This document shows, piece after piece, positions 5,811 to 6,184 of a stretch of DNA of 6,184 nucleotides. The stretch is from NCBI GenBank assembly GCA_030425745.1, contig JAUHZW010000128.1, positions 1 to 6,184 of the forward strand, in the 5' to 3' direction. A program made the translations under genes and the position numbers. Source of the stretch: Actinomycetes bacterium (GTDB taxonomy: Bacteria; Actinomycetota; Actinomycetes; S36-B12). The notes under the pieces were generated by a model, which saw only the letters and a program-made list of their open reading frames with translations, had not been told where the DNA came from and ran no database searches. Positions within the stretch are counted from its first letter, which is position 1. The number at the start of each line of letters is the position of its first letter.

Positions 5811-5830
5811 GCGTCGCGTCGCGTCGCGTC
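5811..5830 (+). repeat. Tandem pentamer GCGTC x4 in the leader of the secreted-protein gene
   Basis: Four exact, contiguous copies of GCGTC, preceded by CTG and followed by GG, lie between the candidate -10 and the ribosome binding site. A 5-bp unit can change copy number by slippage and would alter leader length or spacing here without touching the reading frame. Confidence 0.8.
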
Positions 5831-5834
5831 GGAT

Positions 5835-5840
5835 GAGGGG
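5835..5840 (+). promoter_or_regulatory. Ribosome binding site GAGGGG for the secreted protein
   Basis: GAGGGG precedes the GTG at 5849 by 8 bases, good spacing. It favours that GTG over the in-frame GTG at 5840, which would overlap the site itself. Confidence 0.65.
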
Positions 5841-5848
5841 TGTGGCTG

Positions 5849-6184
5849 GTGAGCGTTTCCCGCAGAACGGTCGGGGTTGTGGCAGCGGTATCGAGTGTGG
5901 CCCTGGTGACCGCGCTGTTGTCTGGCGTGCCGTCATCAGCGGAGCCGACTGTGCCGTCGGACGCGCCCACGGCCGTCCCCACTGCCGTTCCCACTGCCGC
6001 CCCGACTGCTGCCCCGACTGCTGCCCCGCCGGCGGCCCCGTCGACTGGTCCGTCCATGGTCACCGGGCAGTCCGGCGAAACTACGGCCAGCGCTCTGGTG
6101 AGTTGCGACTTCGCCCCGACGGCCATCACTGACGACACGAAGGATGTCTTTGCGCACGAGGACTCGGTGTATGTCGCGACGGAT
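5849..6184 (+). CDS. Secreted protein with signal peptide and Ala-Pro-Thr repeat linker (3' end outside window)
   Basis: An open frame from GTG 5849 to the window end gives 112 residues without a stop. The N-terminus VSVSRRTVGVVAAVSSVALV and following TALLSGVPSSA is a clear Sec signal peptide: Arg-Arg at 5-6, hydrophobic core about 8-25 and a likely signal peptidase I site after PSSA (residue 31). Residues 42-65 form six four-residue units A-[AV]-P-[TPS], an extended linker of the kind found in exported or wall-associated actinobacterial proteins. The visible start of the mature domain is SALVSCDFAPTAITDDTK then DVFAHEDSVYVATD. The 'SVYVATD' phrase is reminiscent of strand-turn repeats in beta-propeller-like proteins, but that is a guess from very little sequence. 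No function is assigned. It is divergent from the transporter and separated from it by 130 bp. Confidence 0.8.
   Translation, partial: MSVSRRTVGVVAAVSSVALVTALLSGVPSSAEPTVPSDAPTAVPTAVPTAAPTAAPTAAPPAAPSTGPSMVTGQSGETTASALVSCDFAPTAITDDTKDVFAHEDSVYVATD
5972..6043 (+). repeat. 12-bp periodic coding repeat (6 units of A-[AV]-P-[TPS])
   Basis: Seventy-two bases with a 12-base period encode six tetrapeptides: AVPT, AVPT, AAPT, AAPT, AAPP, AAPS. Units 3 and 4 differ only at synonymous positions, and the outer units are more diverged, consistent with tandem duplication and decay. On the opposite strand it reads as a Gly/Ala/Val repeat, which creates a spurious N-terminal extension of the transporter frame. 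Confidence 0.8.

Noticed and set aside
5719..6138. N-terminal extension of the transporter by 140 residues
   Set aside because: The extension is the antisense of the secreted-protein linker (Gly/Ala/Val repeats) and of the intergenic region. A normal MFS N-terminus begins at 5718.

Overview
The window is high-GC (by eye about two thirds G+C) bacterial chromosomal DNA with strong third-position G/C bias, GTG as well as ATG starts, and TANNNT-like hexamers 6 to 7 bases before some start codons. Together with the gene families present, this points to an actinobacterium (Actinomycetes). The sequence alone does not support a genus. There are no RNA genes, mobile elements or CRISPR arrays. It is almost fully coding; the only sizeable non-coding stretch is the 130-bp divergent region at 5719-5848.

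Layout, left to right: (i) 1-221, the 3' end of a DUF3291-family gene. (ii) 232-1200, a zinc-free medium-chain dehydrogenase/reductase (quinone-oxidoreductase-like). (iii) 1210-2241, a seven-transmembrane sensor plus a PAS-like domain with no output domain. (iv) 2234-3787, a multi-membrane-domain histidine kinase overlapping the previous gene by 8 bp. (v) 3839-4474, a REC + LuxR-type response regulator. (vi) 4471-5718 on the minus strand, a 12-TM MFS transporter converging on the regulator, the two genes sharing one CTAG as stop codon. (vii) 5849-6184 and beyond, a secreted protein with a signal peptide and an Ala/Pro/Thr repeat linker, divergent from the transporter and cut by the window end.

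Genes (iii)-(v) look like a three-component signalling cassette. The 7TM-PAS protein has sensing domains but no transmitter. The kinase next to it is translationally overlapped with it and has a HATPase domain and a non-canonical phospho-acceptor motif. The response regulator has all the expected phosphorylation residues. The dehydrogenase sits only 9 bp upstream of the sensor and may be co-transcribed. An imperfect 19-bp sequence repeat occurs just upstream of the response regulator and again in the transporter/secreted-protein divergent region, so the regulator may control itself and its neighbours. That link is inference.
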